From positions 43,112,501-43,176,500 of the forward strand of contig NC_092587.1 in NCBI RefSeq assembly GCF_047663525.1: a stretch of 64,000 nt of DNA, in the 5' to 3' direction. Each line of letters opens with the position of its first letter. The first letter of the stretch is position 1. Shown here piece after piece: positions 46,401 through 61,400 of the stretch. A program made the position numbers and the translations under genes. The notes below the pieces were generated by a model. The model was not told the DNA's origin. It did not search any database and worked only from the letters and a program-made list of their open reading frames with translations. This DNA comes from Anas platyrhynchos. Its lineage: Eukaryota; Chordata; Aves; Anseriformes; Anatidae.

Positions 46401-49400
46401 TTCCATTCACTAAACATGCAGTAATTCTGTATGGTAATGTTCAATTCTCTAATTATCTATCACAAAAGAGGAAGTATAGAAAGCATTTTAAACCAGATTC
46501 AAGCTTATATTTTACAGATATTTGAGCTATTACGATTCAGAGACTGAACAGGACTCCAAGCCTGTGCATTTCGACATGCAAGTCTTAACTAAAAAACAAA
46601 ACCAAAACTAATTTTAATGAATACCTGAGCTCAAAGTGAAAATGAAATCTCATTGAATTCTATAGTATTAGCTTACAGAAACAAAGTGATAAAAACTCTC
46701 AGTGAGAAAAATTTTCTATTACCAGGTTCGGTCTTAAGATGTTTAGATGAAAGCTGCTAAAGAAAGGTTGCTGCTTAAGACATTTTAAAATCATATCCCT
46801 GTAAATTTAAGCAACTACAGATCAGATGTTCATAATAAGTATTCATATGTCATGTCATCTTAGGAATGACAGCTTCTAAGACATTCTCCATCCCACAAGT
46901 AGAAAACCATGGATGAAAGACTTTATAAGAACATACATGGTTATTCTCTTTAGCCTTTGGAAGTGCTAATTTCAAAATAAGCCTATGCACAAAAAATGAC
47001 AACCATTCACTATGTAGCTTTTCCTAGTTACAAACATTTTTATTACCAACACAAAATCATCTAGTCTGATCTTCAATGTAAGCAGACCAGGAGATTCTAA
47101 TGAGCAACTTGTGTACCACTTGTCTTCTAATTAGCAGCATCAGGAATTAAATCTATAAGCCCTTAACGGAAAGGAAATTCACTTTCAGTCTCATGTAATG
47201 TATTAAGAAGGGTAACTCCTCAGTACATTGTACCCAGCTAGCCATTAGATTCTGGAAGACTAAGAAAGTACTGTTATCACAAATCTCTTCCCATTCAATG
47301 TACTTGGACTGGGAAGTAATTTGATTCTGATCTTCTGAATATACTACAATGACTGAGCCTCAGTCTGCACTGTAGCAAAAGTCTTATTGAATATTTTATC
47401 TTTGTACCACTTCTCCCAAACTGTTTTAGGTTATCAAAGTACCTTCTGAAGTGTCAAGGAAAAAAACACATGAAGTTACAATTAACTTGGTGATATTATA
47501 TGCTACTCAGTCCCTCTAGCTGTTTGCCCCCTTCTATTATACCAAAATGCTTTTACTGTATTACAGTATACACCTGTGATAATTGATTATCTACCACATT
47601 CCCACCAGTCCTTCTTTTCAACATCACTATCTGCCAAGATGCATTTCATTCCCCAGGTGATCAGCGTCTCTGTAAAATAATGATTTGCCAGAATTCATCT
47701 CATCATCCACACAATGCTACTTGTTTCCCATGTCTATCAACTTTAAGCACTAAAACAACCATTTCACATTTTCTTCCACATCACAGCAACTATATCCATG
47801 GGATATCCACAATTGCATCAGATTCAAACTCTGTTCCCAATCCTTTTGCTGCAGCCTCATTTGCTTCCTCCAGGCACTTTCTGGAGTACCCAAAAGTGCA
47901 CCACAGCTGCCACAGCTCTTCTGTAGACCCTTTGTGATACCTCTGTGGCCCTTACACAGAACATGGACTGTGTGATTTTTTGTTTGTTTTCCTCTCCATT
48001 CAAACTACCCCAAATTAATGAGAAGGCTGTATAAGAGCCTGTTAGACATCTCGTTTACTGTACCAGACTTAAGGTATTGTAGGCTGAGAGACCACAGAAA
48101 TGCCTCATGAAAGTCATCTTCTTCCTGTTACTCAGCTGTACTAAGAAAAACTGGTATCAGGCTAAAACATTATTATAAAGCATTATGAAAAGCTGCATAC
48201 ACACCACCACCATGAAACAATAGGTATGTATACCATTCAGATAAATGCATTGCTTTTCTGGTTTGCAGTAGAACAAGGTTTTGATTTGCAGTGATGTTGC
48301 CTTTCTTAACTTTACTTAAGTTATGCATGCTTCACAATAGAGAGATCAATAAAAAGAGAGGAGTACCTAAAATCTTCTCAATAATTAAATCATTCCCAGT
48401 AAGAAAAAAGCACAGCTTGGTAAAGTAGGCTGTCTTTTGGGCAAATAATAGGTTTGCATAGGTTTTAGAAAAAGAGTATTTTCAAAATATTTGTTTTATA
48501 TTACTTTTTAACTCCAAAGTTCTGCACAAGCTCTTAAATAATTTCTAGTTTATATATCAATGACCTCTCATTCGATTTGACTAGATCCTACAAAATAAAA
48601 CACATACTTAATCACAAATACTAAAAAAAAAAGCCCTTGCAAATGTTAAATGCTTCTTGCATTACATTCTAACCACAAGCAATTGAACTCCAGTTTTGCA
48701 AACTAACCACAAAGCTTGGCAACAAACATCCCGAGATACCTCTACACGTTAACTCCATCAATATAAATAAATACACAATACAGAAATCTAATAATGCAAG
48801 ACAATACTGCACTCCCTGAAAATACAGCCACAGAAAGCCCACCTTTTGTAGTGTTCTTAAAAAGAAAAAAAAAGACAAAACTGAGTTCTGTTTCATGCTA
48901 CAGACCAACCAGTCTTTTACAGTAAGGATTCCTTCCACCCTGACCCCTGGATTTCACATCAGCTGGAAATACCTGTTTACTAGCGTGAACTAGTTTCATC
49001 AGTATTAGCATTCATACTAGGTAAAGCGTAAACATTAACCTTGTGACTCACTTTCAAATCAAGGTATTGTAAGCCTGTTTTCAAAGTGCGATAAATATTA
49101 ATGTCTGATTTAAATGTAAACGCGTTAGATGCATACCTGCACACTGGCTGCTACAACTGGAGACCCTGAGGCAGAAGATGGTCTGTGTGGAGTTGACAAT
49201 TGTTTAGTAGCACCCTGTGTTCCACTTCCTGCTCCCCCAGACAGACTAGTCCTACTAGCTCCACTTGAGTTAAGGTTACTGCCTCTGCTGGCAGGTACAT
49301 TCATTCCAACTCCACCCAAATTATTTTTACCAACAGTTCCAGAAGGAGAAGAGTTGGGCAATTTTGAAGAAGCCTGAGGGTTCTTTGCAGGCTGAAGGCC

Positions 49401-52400
49401 TGAGGTGCGATTAGAGGGCAGCAAATTCATTGTGGGAGACTGCCTGCTGATATTTACACCACTGGTTTGTTTATGAAGGGGGTTGTTGCTGGAGTGACTA
49501 CTCTGGGAAACTAGTGCACTTGAACTGGAAGAACTGGGTGTTGTTGCAGGCCTGGGGGATGAGGTGGACTTAGATGAAAATTTAGGCGATGCATTGGGCT
49601 TGGGTGTCACAGAGGGCTTAGATGCAGTGGGCTTGGGAGAGGCAGCAGGTTTAGGAGAGGCAGCCATGGAGAAGGGAGGCTTGAAACCCTGGGAAGAAAC
49701 CTGTGACACCATAGCCTTGGCTAAATAGTTACTAGAGGTAGAGGTGCTGGATGTTGTCCGAGAAACCAGTGGGTGAGATACTTGAGAGCCACTTCCAGAT
49801 GAGGGGTTAGACAAAGGCAGGCGATATACTACAGACTTCTCTTGAGCCTTGATGACTGGTGATGAGCACGTCAGTTTGGGATTACTGCTCAATTTCACCA
49901 CTGGATTGGTCTGTGATTTACTAATAGTTGCTTGTAAAGGAGATACATATTTCTGCTGTACAGCTGAATGCTGGTGCACCTTTGTCATTTGTGATGTTGA
50001 GGAAGAACCTCCTTGAATCTCAGAAGATGATACCAAGATACTAGCATCCTTGGGTCTTTGAGAGGAGGTGGAAATAGCTGCTTGGGTCTTAGAGGAAGAA
50101 ACATGGGTCTGTGAAGAGGAAGAAGCAGCTTGGATCTGACTTGACCTCTGTAGTCCTTGCTGAAGTAGCTTGGCTGGCAAAGGCTCTAAGGAAACCTTAG
50201 GATTTTGAATTGAAGATCCAGCAATAAGGCCTGAAGAGATACCAGTGTGAACTATGTCCTGGGGTTTCTTTGGTACTGGCCCCGTGTGACCAGCAATAAG
50301 ACTTGATGAATGGGGTGCTTGAGTGGGCTCTACTTTCTTTGAAGTTGCCAGGGGCAACTTGCTCATAATGCTTGCCAGTTTCTCTTCCCTCAGCCCAGGG
50401 CGAGGTCTGGATGTTGGTGTCTCTATGGTGGATCCAAGAGGCGATCCCTTGGCACCATTATTGATAACTGCCAGAGCATCAGAAATGGAGTCCAGTGATG
50501 GTGGGTGGAAAGAGAGGTCTTCATCCAGTGAGTCGTCCAAGCAGATAGTCTCTGGAGCTGGCGTGCAGCTAGAGCTGGCTGGGGTGCAGACAGGTGCGCT
50601 GGTACTCAGTGTAGTAGCACAAGTTGAATTGACTGAAGACGTACACGTTTTCTGTTCTTTCTTTGGACTGGAGTCCTGAGAATGAAGAGATAAGAAAAGG
50701 CAAGTTTAATAGCCTTTCTGGAATAGATCCAAAGTCTTCTTTCGTTTAATACTATTATTACGTACATTCAGTGGAACCAAGACCTGAAATTTTTTATATT
50801 AAGATATAGATATCTAGATGTCAGATACTTGTGTGCTAATTCAATGTTTGTATTTTAAAGTCTAGTGCTGTTGGTCCACATACAAAAGTGCCCCCCACAG
50901 TTAAGAATAATCTCTGCTGTGAAGAACAGGATAGTTAATCTGATCATTAAGTAAAAATTGCTCCTAGGCTAAGACAACACCTCATCATGTCTAATGAAAA
51001 CCTCTATCAGTTTATGCTATACTCCCAACCATACATTTTTCCAGTGTTGCCGAATTTAACACAAGCCAAAAGCAAACAAACCACATATTAAAAAAGGGAA
51101 CTTTGATGGAACTATTTCCTTCTTCATAGTCAATTTTCAAAAAGCTATGTAAGCTTAGTATCACAAAGCTATACAGAGAAGTCTCTTGTATTACTTAGCT
51201 TGGTAATCCGTGCTTTAAACCAATAAGCTCTTACAGCATTTTCCTTAAATTAGCATTTACTAGCTAACCCTTCTGATAGATATTTTTTCCTGGAACTGAG
51301 GCAAGAAACTGTTTGTATCAAATGGTCATATAAAAGTCAGACATTTACCTTCACTTTGGGTTTAGGTGCCAGAATCACCTTCTTCTTTGCCCTAAATCAG
51401 AAGAAAGCAGAGGAGATAAATGTGCATCAGAAGACAAAGGACAAGTAATTTTATTTTCAACTGTCACCCTGATTATATTCCAGTAAACTAGAAGGATGAC
51501 CACTGTGGTCCAGCTTTTATAAAAAAGCATTTTTGAAATAGAAAAAAATAAAGACTCTTAAAATAAAGGGGGGGGGGGCAAGCACATGGTTAATCCGTTG
51601 TTGTCATGTATCATGCAAAATTCACTGAATTGCTGATATAACCTGATATATATCAGGTTAAGGTATTTGTTTTGTACTTTCTAAATTTAGAGAAGCTTTA
51701 AAGTATGAAGGCATTTCAGCCTCTCAGAATCCTAGGAGTTTATCTTAACAGAGCTTTATCTAAACTGACAATATCTATAATAGTCTTCAAACAAATGTCT
51801 TCAAACAAATCCCAAAGTATCTCCCTTCTCTCCCCTCTGTCCAAAAAGAAATTACGTGAAGATGGGAAGAGATACTATGAACTACAGATATTAGTAAGTT
51901 GTCAATACTATACTCACGGAGCAGAAGTGAGGTGATTGTGAACACTCCGACTTTCTTTAAAAAGCATCCTGGAAGAGTGGTGAGAAAAGAAACGTAAGGC
52001 AATTCTACAGGGACAGTCAACATGTGACCTCCTCATACACAGGTACTCTTGAATTTTTAGAAGAATCCTTTGATTATCTGTCCCCAAAATAGCCAGCAGG
52101 TAGTTTGTATTGCTACCATGGTGGAGTTACAAGCATAAACAGAAGAATGCTATGTAAAAAAAACAGTTAAGTATGCATACAAAATGTGTGTATCAGTGGC
52201 CAAGAAGCAGCTTATATAATACAGTATCACCTCCTCCAGCAGGACAGAATAACAACATTTTGAATTCTCTGTCCTCAAGGGCTAAAAGATATTTCAAATT
52301 GCAAATTAAGGCTTATTTTAAGCTCCTCTACATACATGTTTACATGTTGAACACAGGAACACACAGGTTTAGGTTTTGTAGGTTATATTTGTGTTTTTTT

Positions 52401-55400
52401 TGTTTGTTTGTTTTTTAAGCTTACTATAGTAAAGTTAGAACACAGGAAACAAGTTTGTGTCTAGTCATCTTCAGTATTTTGCATAGGCCACTGAGTACCA
52501 TTTCTGCGACTTTACACTGCATTTACACACGTACTTTTCTACAGAGCCAGCAATACAGCTCCACAAATGGCAGGAGTTGCCACAATAATGTTAGCAACTC
52601 CTGCTCTGGGAAATAAGAATAATTCCTGACCTGAATCTATACTACAGCTTGCTATCCAAATGCAGCTATAAACAGACAGTTAATGAAAACTCACTCCCCC
52701 TTTGCTGCTTCCAGGTAGGCAAACTAAAATAGACAAGATTTCTCTACATCACTGCCATCATGTTGATCGCATCATGAACAGCTGTCTAAACAAGAGCTTT
52801 TCACCACTGAAAACACATCCTACAGAGCTGCAACAATTCTGAAAAAAATCCAGGTATCTACAAACCTCATATCTGTATTACACTGCTCCCCATCAAAGAC
52901 TCCTGAATGCCTATGAAAAACATCAGAAAACAGAAGGAACTTTCCTCATTACAAGTGTCATGTGCCACTTTCTGACCTATCTGGCTTTGCCAAAGTATTT
53001 TCCTCCATGCCTTCTGCCTGGTGCTTTGTCTACTCCTTGATCTTTTTCATTTTGGGGGCATTCTAGACACCAGTAATTTGTGACATTATCCTTAAACGTT
53101 TAAGACAAAGCGTAACTGCCACAGGAACAGAAGTCAAAGATACAGTACAAAGAAAGGCAGCAAGAACACGCTTAGAAAACAATCACTCCACTGCATACGT
53201 GTATTTAAGCTGTAACAGCTGATGAAAGAGGTCAGGATGAGATTGCCTCTGTGACATGATTTCAAAGTGCTGTTTGACCTGTAAGAAATAAATTTGCTGC
53301 AAGCCCACTTGCAAGACCATCTCAAAAGAAGAGAAACTCTTGGAATTAAAAGGAAAAAACCTTCCTGTTCTTTTCACTTCTTTTAAACATACACATTTAT
53401 ATTGCAGGCATTTTTAAAAACAGATGTGGAATAAATACACAGCCCACTTATAAATGGGTTATGTTATCTAAAAAGGCTTTGAAATTCTTAAGGATAAAAA
53501 GAATTTATTTAAATCCATGAATATCAGTAAGAGAATCTTAGGAGGCTGAGTATGGAAATTATACACAGAAAAGTCACGTGACAGAGCTACACTACAGTTG
53601 TGATACACACGAAGAAATGAACTTGGTGCAGTTCAGTCATATCTATACCTCATGCTTCTACAATAAAGAATGCGGAGTGTAATACACTTAACTTTGGAAA
53701 AGCAAGAAAATTTTCCTCTTGTCTGGGCTCACAAAGTTCTAGTACTATAGGCCTACTCTGATTTGTAGGCATTCCCTACGAAATACACTGGCATTTCATG
53801 TTAAAAATGACCTACTGATTTTTTTCTCCATTTCACATAGTTTCTTCTTACACAAGGCCATATACAAAGGTTAAAAAATATAAGCCTTCAGCATGATCTC
53901 TACCATAGCATCCCCCCCAAAATAAATGTGAATCCAGCATACGAACAACACATGCTGTGGTAGGAGTTATCACTGAGACAACAGGAAATATTTGCTTTTC
54001 CTTTTTCCATGCACAGCTACCTACAAGTTCTGACAGGTCACTTCCTAAATAGAGAGCAGGGAAGAGTACTCCCCCAGTCAGAAGATCTAGAACCATTTCT
54101 GTAGAAATTTGTTTACAATACTGATATAGCCTCTGTGTGCAAAGAAAAATACTTCTACTATTGCCTCACAGAAAAAGGATTTAAAAACAGATTTAATTCC
54201 TACATACCCAATTCATTGAAAATTATTTACTTAGTACACATTGTAGCCAGAATCCTGTTTCTTACATCACATCTTCTGACAAATTTTTCTTTTTGACCAA
54301 TCCATTTTATTTTGGTCATTGCCTGTTTCAAAGTTGCTTCCTACTGCTTGAAACAGGCTTTTAGACAGAAAGCAGGTTGCTTAGGACAGTTGTGGAAAAG
54401 CCACCTAAACATGGTGGTCCTGGGCTCCAGCTAGTTCTGTTTGAGCAGCTGAGTTGCACCAGAAGAGCTCCAGCAGTCCCTTCCAAACTCAGCCATACTG
54501 TGAAAGCAGCTTGGATTTAAGTAGAAGGTAAAACCCCTCCCATAATGGGTGAGGAGAGGTTTTACCTTCTGCTTATATATACATATATACATATATATAA
54601 AATAAATAAGTGTGTGTATGTGTGTATTTTGTATTTTGAATCTGTCAGAAGGCAGTCCAGTACAGATGCTGTGAGGTCTTCAAACAAACAAAAAGTTCTT
54701 TTGCTTTCACTAACTAATGAGAACATCCACCCTTCTGGCAGAACTGCTGAAAGGAACAATGGTTTATGTTCCAGTTCTAACCATCAAGCTTAACATGTTA
54801 TAAGGAGATGGTTGACACTTGTGCTTGGAGGCCAACAGTTCTGTCGCTTGAGTACTATTGCTCCCACTTTATTTTTCCCCCTTTGCATGGTTGTTCTCTT
54901 AACAAGTCATTATGGATCAAGTATTAGTTTTCATCAATAAGCTGATTTATTTTGAACTGTAGCATCAGATCATCCTAAATGCATGCACAAAATAAGAGCA
55001 TAACATCTTAAATGTTTTTTAAAATCTTGCCTTGACGTTCCCACTTATAATTCTGAAGTCTACATCACACTGCATTATCAGACTACTAAAAGCATACTGG
55101 CAACATGGCTTTATCATTTTACATCACAGGAAAAAACTCTCCAGTTACCCTTTTCTCCCTCTCAGTATTTCCCTCCAAGGAAGCATCATGGACTATGTTA
55201 TGAACTTCAGCAAATTAACTATCCAACAGATGATAAAAGCAATAGATCTCCACGGAAAAGAGCATCTTTTCAGCTCTTGGGCTTGCAAAGATGACAAACT
55301 TAATCTATTAAAAACTTTTTTTTATTTAATATTCTATTTCCATTGACATTTTCAAGTTTTAAACAACATTAAAGTATACTGTTGAGTCAAACCTATCTCA

Positions 55401-58400
55401 ATAAATAAAGCTCAAGAAACAGTTTAACACCAAAAGGAATAAATTTAAAAAAACAGGTATCTTACCTCGCCTGCATCCAGCCTTTAGGCCAAAGTGGTTT
55501 CACTTCTGTTTCCATAAAGGTTTTGAGGTAATCTTCAGCAGACTGACTTCTATTTGGCTCTAGCTCATAGCATCCCAGCTTGATCTTAACAAGATTACAC
55601 AACAGAGACCTGCAAAAAGAAACACAATAGATATATTGAAAGAAACAACCTTTTCAAAAGCTCAGCAAAAAGACCAAGACATGGAAGCACTGATGCTGTA
55701 TAGCTGCTGTCCACTGGCAGTCATAGAAAGAGTTCAACTCCAATCTTTTTTCCCCCAAATAAACTTTACCACTGTATGAGTTCCTACTGTAACTGGTATG
55801 ATCTGCTGCTGTTTCCAACAGACTACATGGCTTATCTCTTTTCAGCTTCCCCATCGTTTTTAATTAGTTTTACATTTTTGTCATTGCCTCATAACTGAAA
55901 CATCTTCTCTCACTTTGCTCACTATTACCTTGACCTCGTTTAAGATGGAAAATGTCTGTGATATGAAAGCAAGTGAAATCCATGCTACACTGAATTATTT
56001 CAACGGAATATTCTTTCTGACAAGGATGCTGTATTTTACTGTCCTTAAAAGATATAAAAGTGCACACAATTAAGTAACATTGACCCTTCTAAGCCTTGTG
56101 AATGAAAAAGAACAAATTTAAATCTCATCTTTAAGTATGGCTCCCTTCAGGTCAGCCCTAGTTGTACTATTTTATACATACAAATATTTATTCCATTATA
56201 TATACAATATTCCATGAAGATTGCTTCCCTCTGTCTTAACATACAACATACTATGGATGAAAAAAATTCAATGTGAGAAGCCCAGCAGCCCCTTTCAATA
56301 TTTTTATTTGTTCTAAAATTAAATTAGTAATTTCCCATGCAAGTTCTAAGTTAAAAGGCTCTGGCTGCTTAAAAGCCTGCTTAAAATTGCTGAAATCTAG
56401 ATAATCCCATTTTGCAGTAAAATCTACTCAAAGGAAACAGAGAATTCAGCATTTCATATAAGAATCTATGATGCTCTTCCAAGAACAATTATTTAACACC
56501 ACCATGTTGTAAAACACACACACACCTGTATGAAGTCAGTGAAAAACTGATGACAAAGGTAGTTTTGTCTCACCTCACTGTGTCATCCCAATGAAACTTC
56601 TTTCTGGGCCCCACAACCCTCTTTCCAGGTTTCTCATCATCATCTTCCTCTGATCCATTTTTCTCTCGTTCATCTTCTGCTTGCGACCTATATTTAGAAC
56701 AATTGTTTACTTTATAGTTGTACTACAGACGAAACATTTAATTAGGAGTGTTGTGTTAAATGTCAGTAAAAAAAAAAAAAAGTCCTGTCTTCAGATTCTC
56801 ATTATACCCTTCCTGAAAGGGTAAACAGCTCATCTTCCCCTCCTCACTGCTTCACAGTCCTCAAAGACAAGTACAAGTGAAAAGGACACACTGTATGGAT
56901 GTTGTCAAGGACACTGATCTATCTACTAATGCTTCTCCAAGTCTAACGTCAGCTAACTCTTATGGAAACAGTTGCAATATAAAGGAACAAAAGTTAATCA
57001 TGAACCTGGACACACCATCCTCCTACTTCCCCTCCACTAATCCATCACATTGGGTATCTCTGGTATCCTTCTCACAGTTTACAATTTCTTTTCCTCAAGA
57101 TCTATTTCATTCAGTTAATGGGATTTTTTTCTGAAGTCCGGTGATAACATCACTTAGATAATACCAGCTACTTTGCACAACTCAGCTTACAGGCACCTGT
57201 AAACTGGAGCTGAGTACTTGGCAGAACTCAGAGAATGAATAACATTGAGACAAGCTTCCGGGTAAGCTCTAGAATGGAAACGTACAGACTCCAGAAATAC
57301 CCACTTGGCATTCTTAGCTTGATTGCGGGCCTGACAATCCTCTTGATATTTGCATAACTGTTCAGGCATGACATTACTGACAGCCAGCTTCAACTTCTGC
57401 AGTGGTTCTCTCAAGCGGTCATCCTGTGAAAAAAGAAACACTGAAGTAGTCCTACTAGATGTAATGTAAAGGTCTTTTCAGAAAGTTTCACAGAAATTTT
57501 CCCCTCACTCCCAACAGGCAGTATTTCCAGTACTAGCTATTGACTGCAGCTGTACTTGCCCACGTGATACTTGAATCCTGTGAGGTGCAACAGCGTTATA
57601 GAAATGCATATACTTGAAATCTCTCGTACAACTAATGAAATCTTGAGACCAGAAATGATGAAAGATAGGCACAAGGAAACAAGCCACAAATATCCCAAAA
57701 CATTTTGACACAACCTCATTAAATAATCCTTTCTAATAAAAATAGGGAAGAAAACTTGAGGTAAAAAGCAAGATGACTTGACTGATGAGCATTTCAACAC
57801 TTGTAAATAAGTATCTGATGAATCAAGTTTCCAAAAACCTGTGGTATAAAAACATCTTGGTAATGATGAAAATCTATGTACTGGATCATTATTATTGTCT
57901 GTGCATAGATTATTATTATTAAATGTAATTTACATACCTCAAAAGTAAGAACCATTTATAGAATCATCTCCAAATATTAAGAACTCCAAACATTAAAGTG
58001 ATATCGTACTATATACTTCCCTACATGTGTTAAATTATCTTCCCACATATTCTAACTTCACATTCTTAATCATAACTGTTTCCTGAGAAGAACTAGGATG
58101 CTATGTGCTGTTACACCTTAATGCTTAATTTAGAAATAGCATATGAAACCTTATTCCCTCTAAGCAGGTTGAGACCTCTGCATACATGATCATCAGACCC
58201 TCTGCAAGATTTAGTCCTGATTCTCATCTAAAGAACCAGGTCAGGATACTTCAAATCACAGACACCTTTTTTTTTTTTATTCCAGAGAAACACACATTCT
58301 TGGAGGAAAAAGCAACTGCAAATGAGATATAAAGGACTTGTAAGACTTGGTCACAAAAGCAGTGTATTTGCACAAATAATATAGGCTGGTCATCTATTAT

Positions 58401-61400
58401 CAATCCACCTTTTTTTTCTTGGCACAAAAATAAATGCAATAGCAATTACAACTTGTCATAACCATGATTGTGGCTTTCTAGTTCTGTTACTTTGATATCT
58501 ACCCTCCATCCAGCTTTCAAGATGAAAGCATTTCATTCTCAAATAGAAAGGTCTGAAATACTTAAAATAGTTGTTCTTTAAGTAATGACAAGAGCACTCA
58601 CACAGGAAAAAAAGCATTTATGCTGATCTAGCAAATGCTCCAAAATCTTTTGCTTCATTGCAGACACTGGGGGCTGTTGCTCTTCTCTTCTGCATTCTTT
58701 CCTCACTGTTACATAACTGACTCACACTGGAGCTACTCTCCCCCCCATTACCTGGACATTGAGGTGTAACTTCTTCAGACGCTTTATCAGTGTGTCCTTA
58801 TTGCATGGCACAAAAGCCTCAAGGTGAGAGTACACTCCATTGCGGATGGCAGGATTTATCTCCTGTAACTGTAGCTCAATACTGACAAACAAACAAGAGA
58901 CAGCCAACCAGTGAGGTACTCCAAGATGAAGATGACAACTGAACAAAAACCTAAGGAAGCTTTGTATGCATAACAGATTTTAGCTATGCATACCAGAAAT
59001 AGCAGCTTGGGACACATTTTTAGATATGTTAAACTAAATTTTGAGCAAAGGAGGAAGTCTTAATGTCAAGAAACCACTCGAAAAAGACTTTCAGATACAT
59101 ACTTCCCTGGCAATGTTGAATACTGTGTTTACAAATTGTATTTACTCCCACCATCGCACATCAATCTTGATAAAATTTTGGCTGCTTGTCTTCTAGAGGT
59201 AACTTTTTTGTTCCTTAATATTATTAAGAGCATAGAACCCTCTATATTAAACGTTTAGTTGAAGGATTACAGAGTAAGAATAGTCAGCATTTTTCTTTAT
59301 GAAAGCTGAAGATGTTTTGATTTATGAAGATGTGGGACAGGAAGAAAAAATGGCAATTTTGTTGAATTTTACACATGAAGTCAAGGACATAGGGTACTAC
59401 AAAACACTTTACAGTGGATAAAGACAGACAGATAGTCATGACAGGAGTTGTATTCATATATAAGTCTCTTTAGCTAGTAACTAGCTTAGACTGATCTACC
59501 TTCATTGACTTTTAATGGCTTTGTTGGAACAACCTCATTAATACTTCCTCTTCTGTACTTTTCCTTTCACCCCATTTCCAAAAAGGGAAGGTTGTACAGA
59601 TAAGCACTTACTCCAGCAGAATATTATTCATGTCTTGTGTGAAAAACTTCTTCCTGCCTTCTTCATCAAACATCTTGGCGGCCTGAAAATACAACAATAA
59701 AGAACAAAAGGTTCACAGAGCTCATTTTATCCCCAAAACATTTGTATCTTTACTTTTACAGCTATATAATTTTCTTATTTTCTGTTTTTAAACTTGGAAA
59801 AAAATCTTACTACACTCAGCTATTTGGAAAAGATATGAGAATTACTATTATATTCAAATAAATACTCCTTGCTCCAGTGCAAGCAATCATTCTATTTAGA
59901 AACTGCCTGGATCACTGACGTTAACATACTAGTCTTTTCAATAACCACGGAGAGAAAAAAAACAGAAGAGCTGTTGTATTAGCTTAGAGCCAGCAACATC
60001 ATGATCACTGATGACTTTAAAAGGAGGAGCATTGCTTGATGCTCTTGCCTGTATGACTAATCAACACTTTCCTACTCTCTTCCTTTGTTTGTCTGTAACG
60101 TGCCTTGCCTGGTTACAACTTTCCAGCTTTCTTAGATCCATCTCAACCCTGCAATTTCTACACAACTCCCTCGCATCATCCCTCTATTCTGGTGCTGTCC
60201 AGCATACTCTCTATTTTTAGACTAGGAGTGAAAACTGGAAAACCTCTGTTCTACCAACTCTTTTGTATTCCTCTCTGGTCTTTTCCTGACTCATGAAATG
60301 AAAAAAAAAAAGCAAGATTATTCCTACACATACTTCTTTTTTTGAAGATTTCCTGGTCTCTCAGGAATGCCCATGCAGAATCACTGTTTTTGCTCCTATC
60401 ACTTATATTTTCCACAAACCATGACAGCTCATGTGAAAAAGCCAAGTCAATTCCCTGCACTGCTCAACAATTCAACTAAAATCAGTAAAATCTCCTCTCC
60501 AGTGTCACTTCACTCTGCAGACTTACGAAAGTCAAGACAAAGAACACTGAGAAGCTTGTTGTCTTAAGATATTCTAGCACTGGGATGAGAGTGTATTTGA
60601 AGGGCTTGAAAAGGATATCCATGAAAAAATGTATGCAAGTGTGGTATTATCATATCGACTGACAAACATTAGAGGCAGTCAACATGCTATTTGACAGAAT
60701 ATTCAAATTAAAAAGGCTCTTTAATCTGGTCTTTAAAACTTTTGTTATCAACTTCTAACAACATAGCTAAAAAACTACAAATTCAAGCATTAACTTGACC
60801 ACATTCCTTTATTACTATTAAATACTTACTCTTCTTATTCTCTGTTAATTTCAAACATACATGGGTCATTTAAGTATTTTCTAGGAATGTAAACTCTATA
60901 CTGCATAGGGAAACAGGGGTCTGTTACTCCATCCAGAAACTGTAAGGTAACCAAACGTCTTGAATGCTTTACCATCTCAGTCATGAACATATACCAGAGT
61001 TGTTTTTAGTTCCTGTAAGTACTGCACTCCGCTCACTACTTTCTACTGTACAGTCAGCTGCTGAGGGGATGGTACTATCTGTTTTAAGATTACTGAAGGA
61101 TTTGCTCTGCTAAAAACATAAGAAAGGTTATAGATGTTTACAAGTGATAAAGATACCAAAAAGACAAGTTTGAAAGTATTAAATCCAGTGTCTTTAAGGA
61201 TAATTAAAACAAGGATTATTACCTTATGGTTTTATATAAAAGTGGAAGGAAAGATGCTTTGACATTTCTCACCCAGGGAGATCTTAAAGCTAATTTCATC
61301 ATTAAGCTATTATACTAAACGGTGTTGCTGGGCTTTGAAGCAAACTACACCAGACTCAAGAAACACACTGCTATCATTTTTTTTTGTTGTTGTTCCACAG

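Larger units (their letters stand above)
43486..49136 (-). other. UBN2: UBN2 introns between exons I and L
   Basis: Introns 45725-49136, 44695-45477 and 43486-44604. AT-rich; no additional exon, RNA gene or transposon recognised. The open frame at 47680-47937 (+) is low-complexity and shows no product. Confidence 0.75.
50676..55465 (-). other. UBN2: UBN2 introns between exons F and I
   Basis: Introns 50676-51348, 51392-51917 and 51969-55465. They contain a run of 11 G (51568-51578), a perfect 22-bp palindrome (51639-51660), a CR1 fragment (about 54330-54510), an adjacent long hairpin (54519-54574) and an AT/TG-rich microsatellite tract (about 54575-54640). Confidence 0.8.

Noticed and set aside
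50323-50679. 118-codon plus-strand open frame
   Set aside because: Antisense shadow of the large UBN2 exon.
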